Part shown: positions 8,474 to 17,642 of the stretch, piece after piece | Position numbering within the stretch: the first letter of the stretch is position 1 | How the letters are laid out: every line of letters begins with the position of its first letter | DNA from: HGM04593 sp045634365 | Lineage (GTDB): Bacteria; Bacteroidota; Bacteroidia; Bacteroidales; Bacteroidaceae | NCBI GenBank assembly: GCA_045634365.1 | Contig: JAZRAC010000042.1 | Span: forward strand, 73,181-137,180 | Length of the DNA: 64,000 bases | Direction: 5' to 3' | Notes under the pieces: generated by a model | Database searches by the model: none | What the model was told of the DNA's origin: nothing | Seen by the model: the letters and a program-made list of their open reading frames with translations, nothing else | Made by a program: the position numbers and the translations under genes

Positions 8474-9406
8474 ATGAGCAACGAAGGTTGTAAATATGAT
8501 ATGCTGGCCATAGTGGGCCCTACTGCTTGCGGCAAGACTGCGCTTGCGGTGGAGCTGGCTTTGGCTCTTGGCGGTGAGGTTATAAGTGCCGATAGTCGTC
8601 AGGTGTATCGGGGTATGGATATTGGTACCGGAAAGGACTTGGGCGAGTATGTGCGTGACGGCAGAGCTGTTCCCGTGCATCTTGTGGATATTGCGGATGC
8701 GGGTGAAAAATATAATCTGTTTGAGTTTCAACGTGATTTTCTTGTTGCTTACGAGGATATACGCTCGCGCGGTGCTTTTCCTGTTGTTTGCGGTGGCAGC
8801 GGTATGTATGTGGAGTCGGTTCTCAGGGGGTACAGGCTTATTCCGGTGCCCGAGAATGCGGAGTTGCGTGCTTCGCTCGAAGATAAAAGTCTCGAAGAGC
8901 TTACCGCAATTCTTGCAACCTACAAACAGTTGCACAATAACACCGATACAGATACAAAAAAGCGTGCTATACGCGCTATTGAGATTGAGGAATATTATTC
9001 CACCTGTCCGGTGGAGGAACGCTCTTTCCCTGCTATACGCACCCTTACGGTGGGCGTAGGGGTGAGTCGCGAGGTGCGTCGCGAGAGAATTTCGGCTCGT
9101 TTGAGGGCACGCCTTGCCGAGGGACTTGTAGAGGAGGTGGAACGCCTGCTTGCCTCGGGTGTTACGCCCGAAGGACTCATATATTATGGGCTTGAATATA
9201 AGTTCGTGACGCTGTATGTTACCGGGCAACTGTCGTACGATGAAATGGTGCAAGGGCTTGAAACAGCCATTCATCAGTTTGCCAAGCGCCAGATGACTTG
9301 GTTCCGGGGAATGGAGAAGCGTGGAACGGCGTTGCATTGGGTAGATGGCTCGCTGCCGCACGGGGAACAGGTGGAAATTATAAAAAATATGCTTTATGCT
9401 AAATAA
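8474..9406 (+). CDS. miaA: tRNA dimethylallyltransferase
   Basis: MiaA transfers a dimethylallyl group to N6 of A37 in tRNAs reading UNN codons. With the ATG at 8474 the product is 310 residues. It carries the P-loop GPTACGKT (15-22), the substrate motif DSRQVYRGMDIGTGK near 40, VCGGSGMY (DMAPP/tRNA site) and the C-terminal QFAKRQMTWFRG motif that closes the family. The frame is open upstream to 8399, but the promoter overlaps that stretch, so the longer start is rejected. An alternative start is at 8501 (MLAIVGPT). The stop overlaps the next gene's start by 11 bases, indicating translational coupling. Confidence 0.95.
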   Translation: MSNEGCKYDMLAIVGPTACGKTALAVELALALGGEVISADSRQVYRGMDIGTGKDLGEYVRDGRAVPVHLVDIADAGEKYNLFEFQRDFLVAYEDIRSRGAFPVVCGGSGMYVESVLRGYRLIPVPENAELRASLEDKSLEELTAILATYKQLHNNTDTDTKKRAIRAIEIEEYYSTCPVEERSFPAIRTLTVGVGVSREVRRERISARLRARLAEGLVEEVERLLASGVTPEGLIYYGLEYKFVTLYVTGQLSYDEMVQGLETAIHQFAKRQMTWFRGMEKRGTALHWVDGSLPHGEQVEIIKNMLYAK

Positions 9407-10337
9407 CAGCAATAAAAATCGCCATCGTTGGGGTATAATATATTGTCCTAAAATAGGCTCCCTCTCGCCACAGAAACGTTGGCGTGAGATTAGCGAGTAC
9501 CTGAAAGAGAAGCACGTGGAGTATGATTGTATTCAATCGGAGGATTATACATCCCTTGAACGTCAGGCGATGATGCTTGCCGATAATGGTTACGAAACAA
9601 TTGTGGTGATTGGCGGCGATGGTGCCTTGCAGGATGTCATTAACGGTATAATGGCGTCGGGAAATGCCGGAAGGGTTGCCCTTGGCATAATTCCCAATGG
9701 TATTGCCAACGACTATGCTTCTTATTGGGGGCTTCCTCTTCACGATTATAGGACTGCGGTCGATTGTATAATAACCCATCGCACCCGTGGGGTAGATGTA
9801 GGATGCTGTGTCTATACAGAGGATGGCACAGAAAAGAGGCGTTACTTCTTGAATGTGCTTAATATAGGTCTCACGGCGCGTGTGGTGGAGATTGCCAACC
9901 GTCGCCGTTTCCTCTTTGCCAAGGTTGCTTCGATTGTGAGCAGTATTTTTCATCTGCTTTTTATGCGTCAGAATTTCAATATGCGCTTCCGCCTCAACAA
10001 TCAGCTTGTGGAAAAGAGGTATATGATGCTGTGTGTGGGTAACTCCCGCGGTTACGGAATGACTCCAAGTGCGGTTCCCTATAATGGCAGGCTCGATGTA
10101 TCGGCAATAAAAATGCCGAAATTCTTTGGAATGTTACAGGGCCTTCTTATGGTGTATCGTCGTCGCATAATGAACTTTGAACTTATGGAACCGCACCGCA
10201 CAACCGAAATGGTTATAGAGGGTGTCGATGGGGCGCGTGTGGGCATAGATGGCCGTATGTTCTATCCTACATTCCCATTGAAGGTTACCGTGCTTCCTGA
10301 AACTGTTAAACTTATAATACCAACCAAAATACGATAA
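9396..10337 (+). CDS. Diacylglycerol/sphingosine-type lipid kinase
   Basis: The 313-residue protein belongs to the DAGK catalytic-domain superfamily (NAD-kinase/DagK/YegS fold). The nucleotide-binding motif VVIGGDGALQDVINGI is near residue 75, followed by GIIPNGIANDYA, both typical of bacterial DgkB/YegS proteins. The C-terminal beta-sandwich contains GVDGARVGIDGR. The likely reaction is ATP-dependent phosphorylation of a lipid alcohol such as diacylglycerol. A sphingoid substrate is possible because many Bacteroidales make sphingolipids. The start overlaps the miaA stop by 11 bases and kdsA follows 4 bases later, so it is the middle gene of a three-gene unit. Confidence 0.85.
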   Translation: MLNNSNKNRHRWGIIYCPKIGSLSPQKRWREISEYLKEKHVEYDCIQSEDYTSLERQAMMLADNGYETIVVIGGDGALQDVINGIMASGNAGRVALGIIPNGIANDYASYWGLPLHDYRTAVDCIITHRTRGVDVGCCVYTEDGTEKRRYFLNVLNIGLTARVVEIANRRRFLFAKVASIVSSIFHLLFMRQNFNMRFRLNNQLVEKRYMMLCVGNSRGYGMTPSAVPYNGRLDVSAIKMPKFFGMLQGLLMVYRRRIMNFELMEPHRTTEMVIEGVDGARVGIDGRMFYPTFPLKVTVLPETVKLIIPTKIR

Positions 10338-10341
10338 AATT

Positions 10342-11145
10342 ATGACAATAAGAGAATTGACATCCACCGAGAATTTCTTTCTGCTGGCCGGCCCTTGTGT
10401 CATTGAGGGCGAGGAGATGGCTATGCGAATAGCGGAACGAGTAGTGTCGATGACTGCCGATAGAAATATTCCCTATGTGTTCAAGGGGTCGTATCGCAAG
10501 GCCAACCGCTCGCGCATCGATTCGTTCACCGGTATTGGCGACGAGAATGCCCTGCGTGTGTTGCGCAAAGTGCGCGAAACTTTTAATATCCCTGTGGTAA
10601 CCGACGTACACTCGGCCGAGGAGGCTGAAATGGCTGCCGAGTATGTGGATATTCTTCAAATACCGGCGTTCCTTTGTCGCCAGACAGACCTTCTTACCGC
10701 TGCTGCAAAAACCGGTCGCATCGTAAATATCAAGAAAGGGCAGTTCCTCTCGCCTGCGGCAATGAAATTTGCAGCCGAAAAGGTTGTGTCGGAGGGTGGT
10801 GCCGGCCGTGTGATGCTTACCGAGCGTGGTACCACATTCGGCTATCAGGATTTAGTGGTCGATTTTCGTGGAATTCCGCAGATGCGCTCTTTTGGCTATC
10901 CTGTGGTTATGGATATTACTCACTCGTTGCAGCAGCCCAACCAGACTGCGGGTGTTACAGGCGGAATGCCCGAAATGATTTCTACCGTGGCCAAGGCTGC
11001 CATAGCCGTTGGTGCCGACGGTATATTTATTGAGACACACGAAAATCCCGCCGAGGCAAAGAGCGATGGAGCCAATATGCTTCGTCTCGACCTGCTCGAA
11101 GAACTGCTCGATACTTTGCTTAAAATACGTGCGGCAGTGCGATAA
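10342..11145 (+). CDS. kdsA: 3-deoxy-8-phosphooctulonate synthase (KDO-8-phosphate synthase)
   Basis: KdsA condenses phosphoenolpyruvate with arabinose-5-phosphate to KDO-8-P, a cytosolic step of LPS inner-core synthesis. The 267-residue product has LLAGPCVIEGEEMA at the N-terminus, FKGSYRKANRSR (PEP/A5P phosphate binding), DVHSAEEAE, LCRQTDLL, LTERGTTFGYQDLVVDFR and IETHENPAEAKSDG, all KdsA signatures. CVIE and a late DxxxxE-type metal site leave the metal class unresolved by eye. It is the last gene of the miaA operon. The reason it is joined to miaA and a lipid kinase is not obvious; co-regulation with envelope growth is plausible. Confidence 0.96.
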   Translation: MTIRELTSTENFFLLAGPCVIEGEEMAMRIAERVVSMTADRNIPYVFKGSYRKANRSRIDSFTGIGDENALRVLRKVRETFNIPVVTDVHSAEEAEMAAEYVDILQIPAFLCRQTDLLTAAAKTGRIVNIKKGQFLSPAAMKFAAEKVVSEGGAGRVMLTERGTTFGYQDLVVDFRGIPQMRSFGYPVVMDITHSLQQPNQTAGVTGGMPEMISTVAKAAIAVGADGIFIETHENPAEAKSDGANMLRLDLLEELLDTLLKIRAAVR

Positions 11146-11208
11146 TGTTCCCTGCTTCTGTGGCTGAATAAAAGTACCGCTCCCGCCGAGGTTTCGGTAT
11201 TGTGCCTT

Positions 11209-11250
11209 GCATTGGCAATGCTCTTTTATGGGTGTTGCCAATGCTTTTTT
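11209..11250 (+). terminator. Terminator of the miaA-dagK-kdsA operon
   Basis: GCATTGGCAA (11209-11218) pairs with TTGCCAATGC (11235-11244), followed by six T. The rest of the 312-bp spacer 11146-11457 holds only the promoter of the glucan operon. Confidence 0.8.
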
Positions 11251-11383
11251 GTTGAATATTTTTGTATATCTGTTGAATGGACTGAAATATTGCTTGGTCG
11301 GATGGATAAAGGCTGCGATTCTATGGCCGAAAATTGCTCTTTTTGTAACTTTTTACATTTTTTTTCAAAAAACTCTCTACTTT

Positions 11384-11415
11384 TTTGTTATTCAATTTTA
11401 TAATCATTACATTTG
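11384..11415 (+). promoter_or_regulatory. Promoter of the alpha-glucan operon
   Basis: TTTG (11384-11387), 20 bases, TACATTTG (11408-11415), 43 bases upstream of the debranching-enzyme ATG. Confidence 0.65.
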
Positions 11416-11457
11416 GGAAGTGATAAGTAAAACTGTTTAATAAATAATTTATACGAG

Positions 11458-13410
11458 ATGAGTTATTTGCGATTCGAAAAAACGCTGATGACGAACTTGG
11501 AAGAGTCGTTGCAGAAGGAGATTTTGAGGACTAACCGTTCGGGTGCTTATCATTGCTCGACTATTGTCGACTGCAATACCCGCAAATATCACGGTTTGTT
11601 GGTTGTACCCATCCCTCAGCTCGATGATGAGAACCACGTATTGCTGTCGTCGCTTGACGAAACGGTGGTTCTGCACGGTGCTGAATTTAACTTGGGATTG
11701 CACAAGTATAACGCCGACAATTTCAGTCCCCGCGGCAACAAATACATTCGCGAGTTTGCCTGGGAGCGTGTCCCCACCACCATTTACAATGTGGGAGGTG
11801 TTTGGCTTAAAAAAGAGAAAGCCTTTGTGCATCATGAGAACAGGATTCTTATTCGTTACACTTTGTTGAAAGCGAATACGGCAGTAACATTGCGCTTGCG
11901 CCCCTTTTTGGCGTTCCGCAGCGTGCGTGAATATACTCACGAGAATAGTATTGCCAATCGCAGCTACAAAGAGGTTGAAAATGGTATAAGTATGCGTATG
12001 TATACCGATTACCCCGACCTCTATATGCAGCTAAACAAGAAGAACGAATTTGTGTACCACCCCGATTGGTACCGCGGAATCGAGTATGTGAAGGAACTTG
12101 AACGTGGTTACGATTTTAATGAGGACCTGTTTGTTCCCGGATATTTCGAGGTTAAGATGAAACCCGGCGAGAGTATTGTATTCTCGGGAGGCGTATCTCC
12201 TATGACTACCCGCACGATGAAGGCTGCGTTTGAGCACGAAGAGGAAATTCGTGACCCGCGCGACAATTTTATGCACTGTATGCAGTGTGCCGGTAACCAG
12301 TTCTTCAACGTACAGGGCGAGCATATATACATTCTTGCCGGTTATCCTTGGTTCAAATGTCGTGCACGCGACCTTTTTGTGTCGTTGCCCGGCCTTGCTC
12401 TTGCACAGGGGCACTACGATGAGTTTGAGAAGGTTATGAAGACTGCAAGCATTGCCATCGACGATTTTATAAACGACCGAGTGAGCAATGTGAAGATATA
12501 CGAAATGGAACACCCCGACGTGCTTCTGTGGGCAGTGTGGACACTGCAACAGTATGCCAAGGAGTGCAGCATCGAGGCTTGTCGCGACAAATATGGCGCA
12601 TTGCTGATGAAGATATACGATTTTATCCGCAACAACAAGCATAATAATCTGCGCGTAATGCAGAATGGTCTTCTTTCCACCAACGGAAAGGATAAGGCGG
12701 TTACTTGGATGAACTCCACCGTGAATGGTCGTCCCGTGGTTCCACGCACCGGCTATGTGGTTGAGATAAACGCCTTGTGGTACAATGCGCTTGTGTTCAT
12801 ACAGCAGATGGCCGAACTTATGCACGATCAGCAGGTGCTCGACTCTCTCGTGCGCCTTATTCCGCTTGCAGGAAAGGCTTTTGTGGAGCTCTTCTTGAAC
12901 GAGCACGGCTATTTGTACGACTATGTGGATGGTGATTATGTCGATTGGAGTGTTCGTCCCAATATGATATTTGCCGTGGCTCTCGACCATTCGCCGCTCG
13001 ACTCCAAACAGAAGAAAAAAGTTCTCGATACTGTGACACGCGAGCTTTTGACTCCTCGCGGTCTGCGCTCGCTCTCACCCAAGAGCGTTGGATACAACCC
13101 CAACTATGTGGGCCCGCAGATACAGCGCGACTATGCCTACCATCAGGGTACAGCTTGGCCTTGGTTGGGTGGTTTCTACTATGAGGCTTATCTGAAAATC
13201 TACAAGACAAGCGGAGTCTCTTTTGTAGAGCGTCAGATGATTGGTTACGAGGATGAGATTGTGCAGCACTGCGTGGGCTCAATCCCCGAGGTATTCGATG
13301 GCAACCCGCCGTTCAAAGGTCGCGGTGCTGTGGCGTTTGCAATGAACGTGGCACAGATTCTGCGAACAAGCCAGTTGCTAAAACAGTATGAATCTAAAAT
13401 GGAGGGATAA
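11458..13410 (+). CDS. Glycogen debranching enzyme (amylo-alpha-1,6-glucosidase, GH133 type)
   Basis: The 650-residue protein shows the Bacteroidota two-domain layout: an N-terminal GDE beta domain (about 1-270; TNRSGAYHCSTIVDCNTRKYHGL) and a C-terminal (alpha/alpha)6 domain (about 285-640; AGYPWFKCRARDLFVSLPGL, GKDKAVTWMNSTVNGRP, and the GTAWPWLGGFYYEAY motif near the C-terminus). It hydrolyses alpha-1,6 branch points in glycogen. No signal peptide is present, so it acts on cytosolic storage glycogen. It is first in a three-gene operon with a GT4 glycosyltransferase (5-base gap) and a GH57 enzyme, an order I know from Bacteroides. Confidence 0.93.
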   Translation: MSYLRFEKTLMTNLEESLQKEILRTNRSGAYHCSTIVDCNTRKYHGLLVVPIPQLDDENHVLLSSLDETVVLHGAEFNLGLHKYNADNFSPRGNKYIREFAWERVPTTIYNVGGVWLKKEKAFVHHENRILIRYTLLKANTAVTLRLRPFLAFRSVREYTHENSIANRSYKEVENGISMRMYTDYPDLYMQLNKKNEFVYHPDWYRGIEYVKELERGYDFNEDLFVPGYFEVKMKPGESIVFSGGVSPMTTRTMKAAFEHEEEIRDPRDNFMHCMQCAGNQFFNVQGEHIYILAGYPWFKCRARDLFVSLPGLALAQGHYDEFEKVMKTASIAIDDFINDRVSNVKIYEMEHPDVLLWAVWTLQQYAKECSIEACRDKYGALLMKIYDFIRNNKHNNLRVMQNGLLSTNGKDKAVTWMNSTVNGRPVVPRTGYVVEINALWYNALVFIQQMAELMHDQQVLDSLVRLIPLAGKAFVELFLNEHGYLYDYVDGDYVDWSVRPNMIFAVALDHSPLDSKQKKKVLDTVTRELLTPRGLRSLSPKSVGYNPNYVGPQIQRDYAYHQGTAWPWLGGFYYEAYLKIYKTSGVSFVERQMIGYEDEIVQHCVGSIPEVFDGNPPFKGRGAVAFAMNVAQILRTSQLLKQYESKMEG

Positions 13411-13415
13411 GCGAT

Positions 13416-14678
13416 ATGAAAGTATTAATGTTCGGTTGGGAGTTTCCTCCTCACATTTCGGGAGGACTCGGTACTGCAAGCTACGGACTTACAAAAGGCT
13501 TTGTTCAGCAAGGCGATGTAGAGATTAAGTTCTGTATCCCCAAGCCCTACGGCGACGAGGATAATAGCTTTTTGAGAATCGTCGGAATGAACTCTGTACC
13601 CATTGTATGGAAGAATGTCGACCGCGATTATGTGAATTCACGTATAGGTGCGGTGATGACACCCGATGAGTATTATCGCTACCGCGAGCACATATATGGC
13701 GATTTCAGCTATATGAATACCAACGACCTTGGCTGTATGGAGTTTGCAGGCGGTTACCCCGAAAATCTGCACGACGAAATAAACAACTACTCCATAATTG
13801 CAGGCGTTGTCGCCCGTAGCGAGGAGTTTGATATTATTCACTCACACGACTGGCTCACCTATCCTGCCGGAATTCACGCCAAGCAGGTGTCGGGCAAGAA
13901 ACTTGTGATACACGTTCACGCTACCGATTTTGACCGTAGCCGTGGTAATGTGAACCCCACCGTTTATGCCATTGAGAAAAACGGAATGGATAATGCCGAC
14001 CACATTTTGTGTGTAAGCGAGCTTACCCGTCAGACGGTTATTCACAAATATCATCAGCACCCCGATAAAGTATCTACCCTGCACAATGCGGTAATTCCCT
14101 TGGAGAAGGATATTCTTGATATTGTTCCCAAGAAGATACCCAACGAGAAGGTGGTTACTTTCTTGGGCCGTATAACAATGCAGAAAGGTCCCGAGTACTT
14201 CGTTGAGGCTGCTGCAATGGTTTTGAAACGTACAAAGAATATTCGTTTCTGTATGGCTGGCAGCGGTGATATGATGAACGATATGATACGTTTGGTTGCA
14301 CAGCGCGGAATATCGGACCGTTTCCACTTCCCCGGATTTATGCGTGGCCGTCAGGTGTATGAATGCTTAAAAGCGAGTGATGTGTATATAATGCCTTCGG
14401 TTAGTGAGCCATTCGGTATTTCGCCACTCGAAGCAATGCAGTGCGATGTGCCTACAATTATCTCGAAGCAGTCGGGTTGTGCCGAAATTCTCGACAAATG
14501 TATAAAGACCGACTATTGGGATATTCACGCGATGGCCGATGCTATCTACTCAATCTGTAACAACGATTCGTTGTACGAGTATCTTAAAGTGGAAGGCCGT
14601 AACGAGGTTAACAACATCACCTGGGAGAACGTAGCCCTTAAACTGCGTAAGGTATATGAACAAGTAATGGGTTGGTAA
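13416..14678 (+). CDS. Family 4 glycosyltransferase (glycogen-operon type)
   Basis: The 420-residue GT-B protein has an N-terminal Rossmann domain starting MKVLMFGWEFPPHISGGLG, the donor-loop pattern also seen in glycogen synthases, then IIHSHDWLTYPAG and HVHATDFDRSRG. The C-terminal nucleotide-sugar domain (from about 235; VTFLGRITMQKGPEYFVEA) contains the retaining-GT EX7E motif in SEPFGISPLEAMQ. Location between debranching enzyme and GH57 amylase, plus glgA-like N-terminal features, suggest alpha-glucan synthesis or maltooligosaccharide extension. Donor and acceptor cannot be read from the sequence. The 22-base gap to the next gene keeps it in the operon. Confidence 0.88.
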   Translation: MKVLMFGWEFPPHISGGLGTASYGLTKGFVQQGDVEIKFCIPKPYGDEDNSFLRIVGMNSVPIVWKNVDRDYVNSRIGAVMTPDEYYRYREHIYGDFSYMNTNDLGCMEFAGGYPENLHDEINNYSIIAGVVARSEEFDIIHSHDWLTYPAGIHAKQVSGKKLVIHVHATDFDRSRGNVNPTVYAIEKNGMDNADHILCVSELTRQTVIHKYHQHPDKVSTLHNAVIPLEKDILDIVPKKIPNEKVVTFLGRITMQKGPEYFVEAAAMVLKRTKNIRFCMAGSGDMMNDMIRLVAQRGISDRFHFPGFMRGRQVYECLKASDVYIMPSVSEPFGISPLEAMQCDVPTIISKQSGCAEILDKCIKTDYWDIHAMADAIYSICNNDSLYEYLKVEGRNEVNNITWENVALKLRKVYEQVMGW

Positions 14679-14700
14679 AATTTAAAAAACGACGAATAAT

Positions 14701-16080
14701 ATGAAAACAATTTGTTTCTATTTCGAGATTCATCAAATCAGACAGTTGAAACGCTATCGTTTCTTCGACATTGGTAGCGACCACTACTACTATGATGATT
14801 ATGCAAATGAGAGTGCAATTACAGAAATTGCCGAAAAATCCTACATCCCTGCATTGTCTACAATGCTCGAAATGATTAAGGAGAATGACGGCGCATTTAA
14901 AGTGGCCTTCTCGGTGTCGGGCGTGGGCTTGGAGATGCTTGAATTGTATGCTCCCCAGGTTATAGAGCTCTTGCATGAGATTAACAAGACCGGTTGCTGC
15001 GAGTTCTTGTGTGAGCCCTATTCGCACGGCCTCTCTTCTTTGGCCTCACGCGAGGTGTTCATGGAGGAGGTTCAGCGTCAGAACCGCAAGATAAAGGAAC
15101 TCTTTGGCAAGAAACCCAAAGTGTTGCGTAACTCCGGTCTTATCTATTCGGATGAAATTGGTGAAATGGCTGCCTCTATGGGCTTCAAGGGTATGCTCTC
15201 CGAGGGTGCGAAGCATATTCTCGCTTGGAGAAGTCCTCACTTTGTGTACAACTGCGCCACAGCTCCCAATCTTAAATTGTTGCTCCGCGACTATAAGTTG
15301 TCCGACGATATTTCGTTGCGTTTCTCTAACCCCAAATGGAGCGAGTATCCTCTCTTTGCCGAAACTTATGTAGATTGGATTGCTTCTCTGCCCGAGGAGG
15401 ATGAGGTTATAAATATCTTTATGAACCTTCACGCTCTTGGTGTGTCGCAGCCTCTCTCTTCGCACATTCTGGATTTCTTGAAGGCTATCCCTGCTTGTGC
15501 AAAAGACCGTGGCATCAGCTTCTCTACTCCTTCGGAGATTATCGACAAGCATAAATCTGTTGGTCCTCTCGAAGTTTCTTACCCCCTCTCTTGGATGGAC
15601 GAGGAGCGCGATGCAAGCTCTTGGTTGGGTAATACATTGCAGCGTGAGGCATTCGACAAATTGTATAGCCTTGCCGAGCGTATTTCTCTCTCGGACGACA
15701 AGAAATTGAAACAGGACTTCGACTATTTGCAGGCTGCCGAGAACCTTCGTTTTATGACTACAAAGCAGAATGGTATTATCACCGAGCGTTGCATATATGA
15801 GTCGCCCTACGATGCTTTTACAAACTATATGAATATTTTGGGCGACTTTATGGCTCGCGTGCGTGCTCAATATCCCGAGGAGATTGACAACGAGGAACTT
15901 GGTGCATTGCAGCAGATGATAGAGAACCAAGAGGTCGAGATTGTTCAGCTTGAAGCAGAGGTTGAGAGTTTGAAGACAAAGCTCGCTTCAAAGGCCAAGC
16001 GTGCTGCAAAGGCCGAGGCTGAACCTGCTCCTGCAAAGGAGGCAAAGTCCAAGAAGACTGCAAAAGCAAAGAAGGAGTAA
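14701..16080 (+). CDS. GH57 alpha-amylase/4-alpha-glucanotransferase-like protein
   Basis: The 459-residue protein starts MKTICFYFEIHQIRQLKRY, matching the GH57 N-terminus in which the early His is a conserved active-site residue. VSGVGLEMLE, EFLCEPYSHGLSSL and KVLRNSGLIYSDEIG are further GH57 core segments, and Glu in FLCEPY is conserved in the family. There is no signal peptide, so it acts in the cytosol on glycogen or maltodextrins. From about residue 400 the protein becomes a coiled coil (QQMIENQEVEIVQLEAEVE) ending in an Ala/Lys-rich tail (about 430-459), an accessory extension outside the catalytic fold that may mediate oligomerisation. It is the last gene of the glucan operon and is followed by a strong terminator. 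Confidence 0.9.
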   Translation: MKTICFYFEIHQIRQLKRYRFFDIGSDHYYYDDYANESAITEIAEKSYIPALSTMLEMIKENDGAFKVAFSVSGVGLEMLELYAPQVIELLHEINKTGCCEFLCEPYSHGLSSLASREVFMEEVQRQNRKIKELFGKKPKVLRNSGLIYSDEIGEMAASMGFKGMLSEGAKHILAWRSPHFVYNCATAPNLKLLLRDYKLSDDISLRFSNPKWSEYPLFAETYVDWIASLPEEDEVINIFMNLHALGVSQPLSSHILDFLKAIPACAKDRGISFSTPSEIIDKHKSVGPLEVSYPLSWMDEERDASSWLGNTLQREAFDKLYSLAERISLSDDKKLKQDFDYLQAAENLRFMTTKQNGIITERCIYESPYDAFTNYMNILGDFMARVRAQYPEEIDNEELGALQQMIENQEVEIVQLEAEVESLKTKLASKAKRAAKAEAEPAPAKEAKSKKTAKAKKE

Positions 16081-16094
16081 TAAACCTCTTTATA

Positions 16095-16140
16095 TAGTTC
16101 AAAAAAAAGGAAGCCCGCGGGCTTCCTTTTTTTTGAACTA
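16095..16140 (+). terminator. Strong terminator after the GH57 gene
   Basis: A near-perfect 46-base palindrome: TAGTTC plus A8, GGAAGCCCGC, then its complement ending in T8 and GAACTA. Symmetric enough to act in both directions. Confidence 0.85.
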
Positions 16141-16195
16141 TGCGTTCTTAGGGGCGTGCTCCGGTGTAATTTAGCCATATTGTTGCCAATAAATA

Positions 16196-16227
16196 GCGGT
16201 GACCTGTTTTAAAAAATGGGTCACCGC
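16196..16227 (-). terminator. Hairpin downstream of the DUF4270 gene
   Basis: GCGGTGACC (16196-16204) pairs with GGTCACCGC (16219-16227), 25 bases past the stop of the minus-strand gene. Confidence 0.55.
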
Positions 16228-16251
16228 CTTTTATGGTGTGTTCTTTCTGTT

Positions 16252-17622
16252 TTAATAATTGAACTTGCTGTATATAACCTCTACGGGAATGGTGTTGTTG
16301 GCTCCACCGTGTAGTTTTACATAGCTCATTTTTGTGTAGTGGCTCACTTTTATTACATTGCCGTTGCTGTCGGTGGTAATTTCAATGGGTATAAGTATCA
16401 CCTTCTCCCAATCGGCATCGGCTTTGCCGGCCTGATATTCGTTGTAGCACGCCTTCACAAGCTCCGAGATATTGTTGAATGTGTATCGTTGGGTGTTGCT
16501 GGTAATGGTGGTGTAGAAGGAGGTTTTGTTGTCGCACACTTTGTTTTTAAGGAAGAATTCTTCCATATCTTTTTTGCGTACCATCAATAGGTAGGTGGAT
16601 GGAGCGAAGTCTTCATTTTCACTTGTGTTGTAGCAACCAAACTCAATCTTTACGGAGTTGAGTGTGTCGCCGGCACATTCTGTCATAATCTCGTCGATGG
16701 GTAGTTCAACTTCTGTGAATATGCCTGCGGGAGTTTTCAGGTAGGTGTGGTCGGGGTTCTTTACCAGCTCGCTTAAATCGCCGTTGTCGAATGTGTTGAG
16801 CTGCATAACCTCTTTGCCCGAATAGAAGGGTGAAATGAGTGTCTCTATGGAGTCTTTTTCGCCGCTACTGCTTGTAATGTAGTGTTGGAATGCTACTTCG
16901 AGACGGGAGCGATAGGAACTTATTACTGTTCCGTCGCCTTGTGTGCATTTTACATATATGCCTTTAAATACGTTGTTTATGAATACTTCGCTGTTTGCAA
17001 AATCGGAGGGGGTGCTGTAATATTGTTTCACAAAGCGGTCCCCAATCTCGTTGGGAAGTTCTATTTCGATATTTGTGGCATATTCGTCGCTCGACAGGGA
17101 GTCGGGCTGTGAGTAGTCCTTTGCACTGAATACTTTTGTGGCGATGGGTTTTTTGTCGGGGTTGTAGTACTCTTTTATGTCGATATTGGTGTAATAGTCC
17201 TCCCCTTCGGATATAACGTTGTCAAGTTCATATACTTCGCACTTCATTGCGTTGTTCTCGTCGCCAACGAAGCTGTCGTAGTATATGCGCAGGCGGGTGA
17301 ATTGCGAGGTGTTGTCTATTACTCCCTCTTCGGGGAATATGAACCCGGAACCGCTGGCAAATTGAGTGGCGAATCCTGCCGAGAATGTGGTGCCTGTCTC
17401 GGGCTCGGTGTATCGTCCCAAATAGAGCTGGCCGGAGTTGTTCAGTATGGAGTTGTTGGCGTTGAGCGAGGTGCTTGTTGCTTGAAACTCCTTTTTGCCG
17501 GCTGTGACAATATCTTTGTCCGGTATTATGCTGCTTCCGATTGTCTCGGTGTTGTCGTCGCAACCAATGAACGCAATTGTTGCAATGGTGGCGAACAGAA
17601 ATAATTGGAAGTTTCTCTTCAT
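16252..17622 (-). CDS. DUF4270 outer-membrane-type lipoprotein
   Basis: The 456-residue product has a lipoprotein signal peptide with the lipobox Cys at residue 21 (AFIGC-DDN). SSIIPD followed by a beta-rich body (LYLGRYTEPETGTTFSAGFA; FVKQYYSTPSDFANSEVF) matches the DUF4270 family of Bacteroidota. Function is unknown to me. Beta-strand content and the lipid anchor suggest surface or periplasmic location. It lies 20 bases downstream of the GT5-like gene on the same strand, a conserved pairing I recall from Bacteroides genomes next to panC/panD. Why a cytosolic glucan enzyme is co-transcribed with an exported lipoprotein is not clear. Confidence 0.85.
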   Translation of the reverse strand: MKRNFQLFLFATIATIAFIGCDDNTETIGSSIIPDKDIVTAGKKEFQATSTSLNANNSILNNSGQLYLGRYTEPETGTTFSAGFATQFASGSGFIFPEEGVIDNTSQFTRLRIYYDSFVGDENNAMKCEVYELDNVISEGEDYYTNIDIKEYYNPDKKPIATKVFSAKDYSQPDSLSSDEYATNIEIELPNEIGDRFVKQYYSTPSDFANSEVFINNVFKGIYVKCTQGDGTVISSYRSRLEVAFQHYITSSSGEKDSIETLISPFYSGKEVMQLNTFDNGDLSELVKNPDHTYLKTPAGIFTEVELPIDEIMTECAGDTLNSVKIEFGCYNTSENEDFAPSTYLLMVRKKDMEEFFLKNKVCDNKTSFYTTITSNTQRYTFNNISELVKACYNEYQAGKADADWEKVILIPIEITTDSNGNVIKVSHYTKMSYVKLHGGANNTIPVEVIYSKFNY

Positions 17623-17642
17623 ATAATTAAATACCTGTGTGC

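Noticed and set aside
12031..12990. Antisense ORF of 319 codons inside the debranching-enzyme gene
   Set aside because: A mirror of a conserved enzyme's codon usage; no domain motif, no promoter and full overlap.
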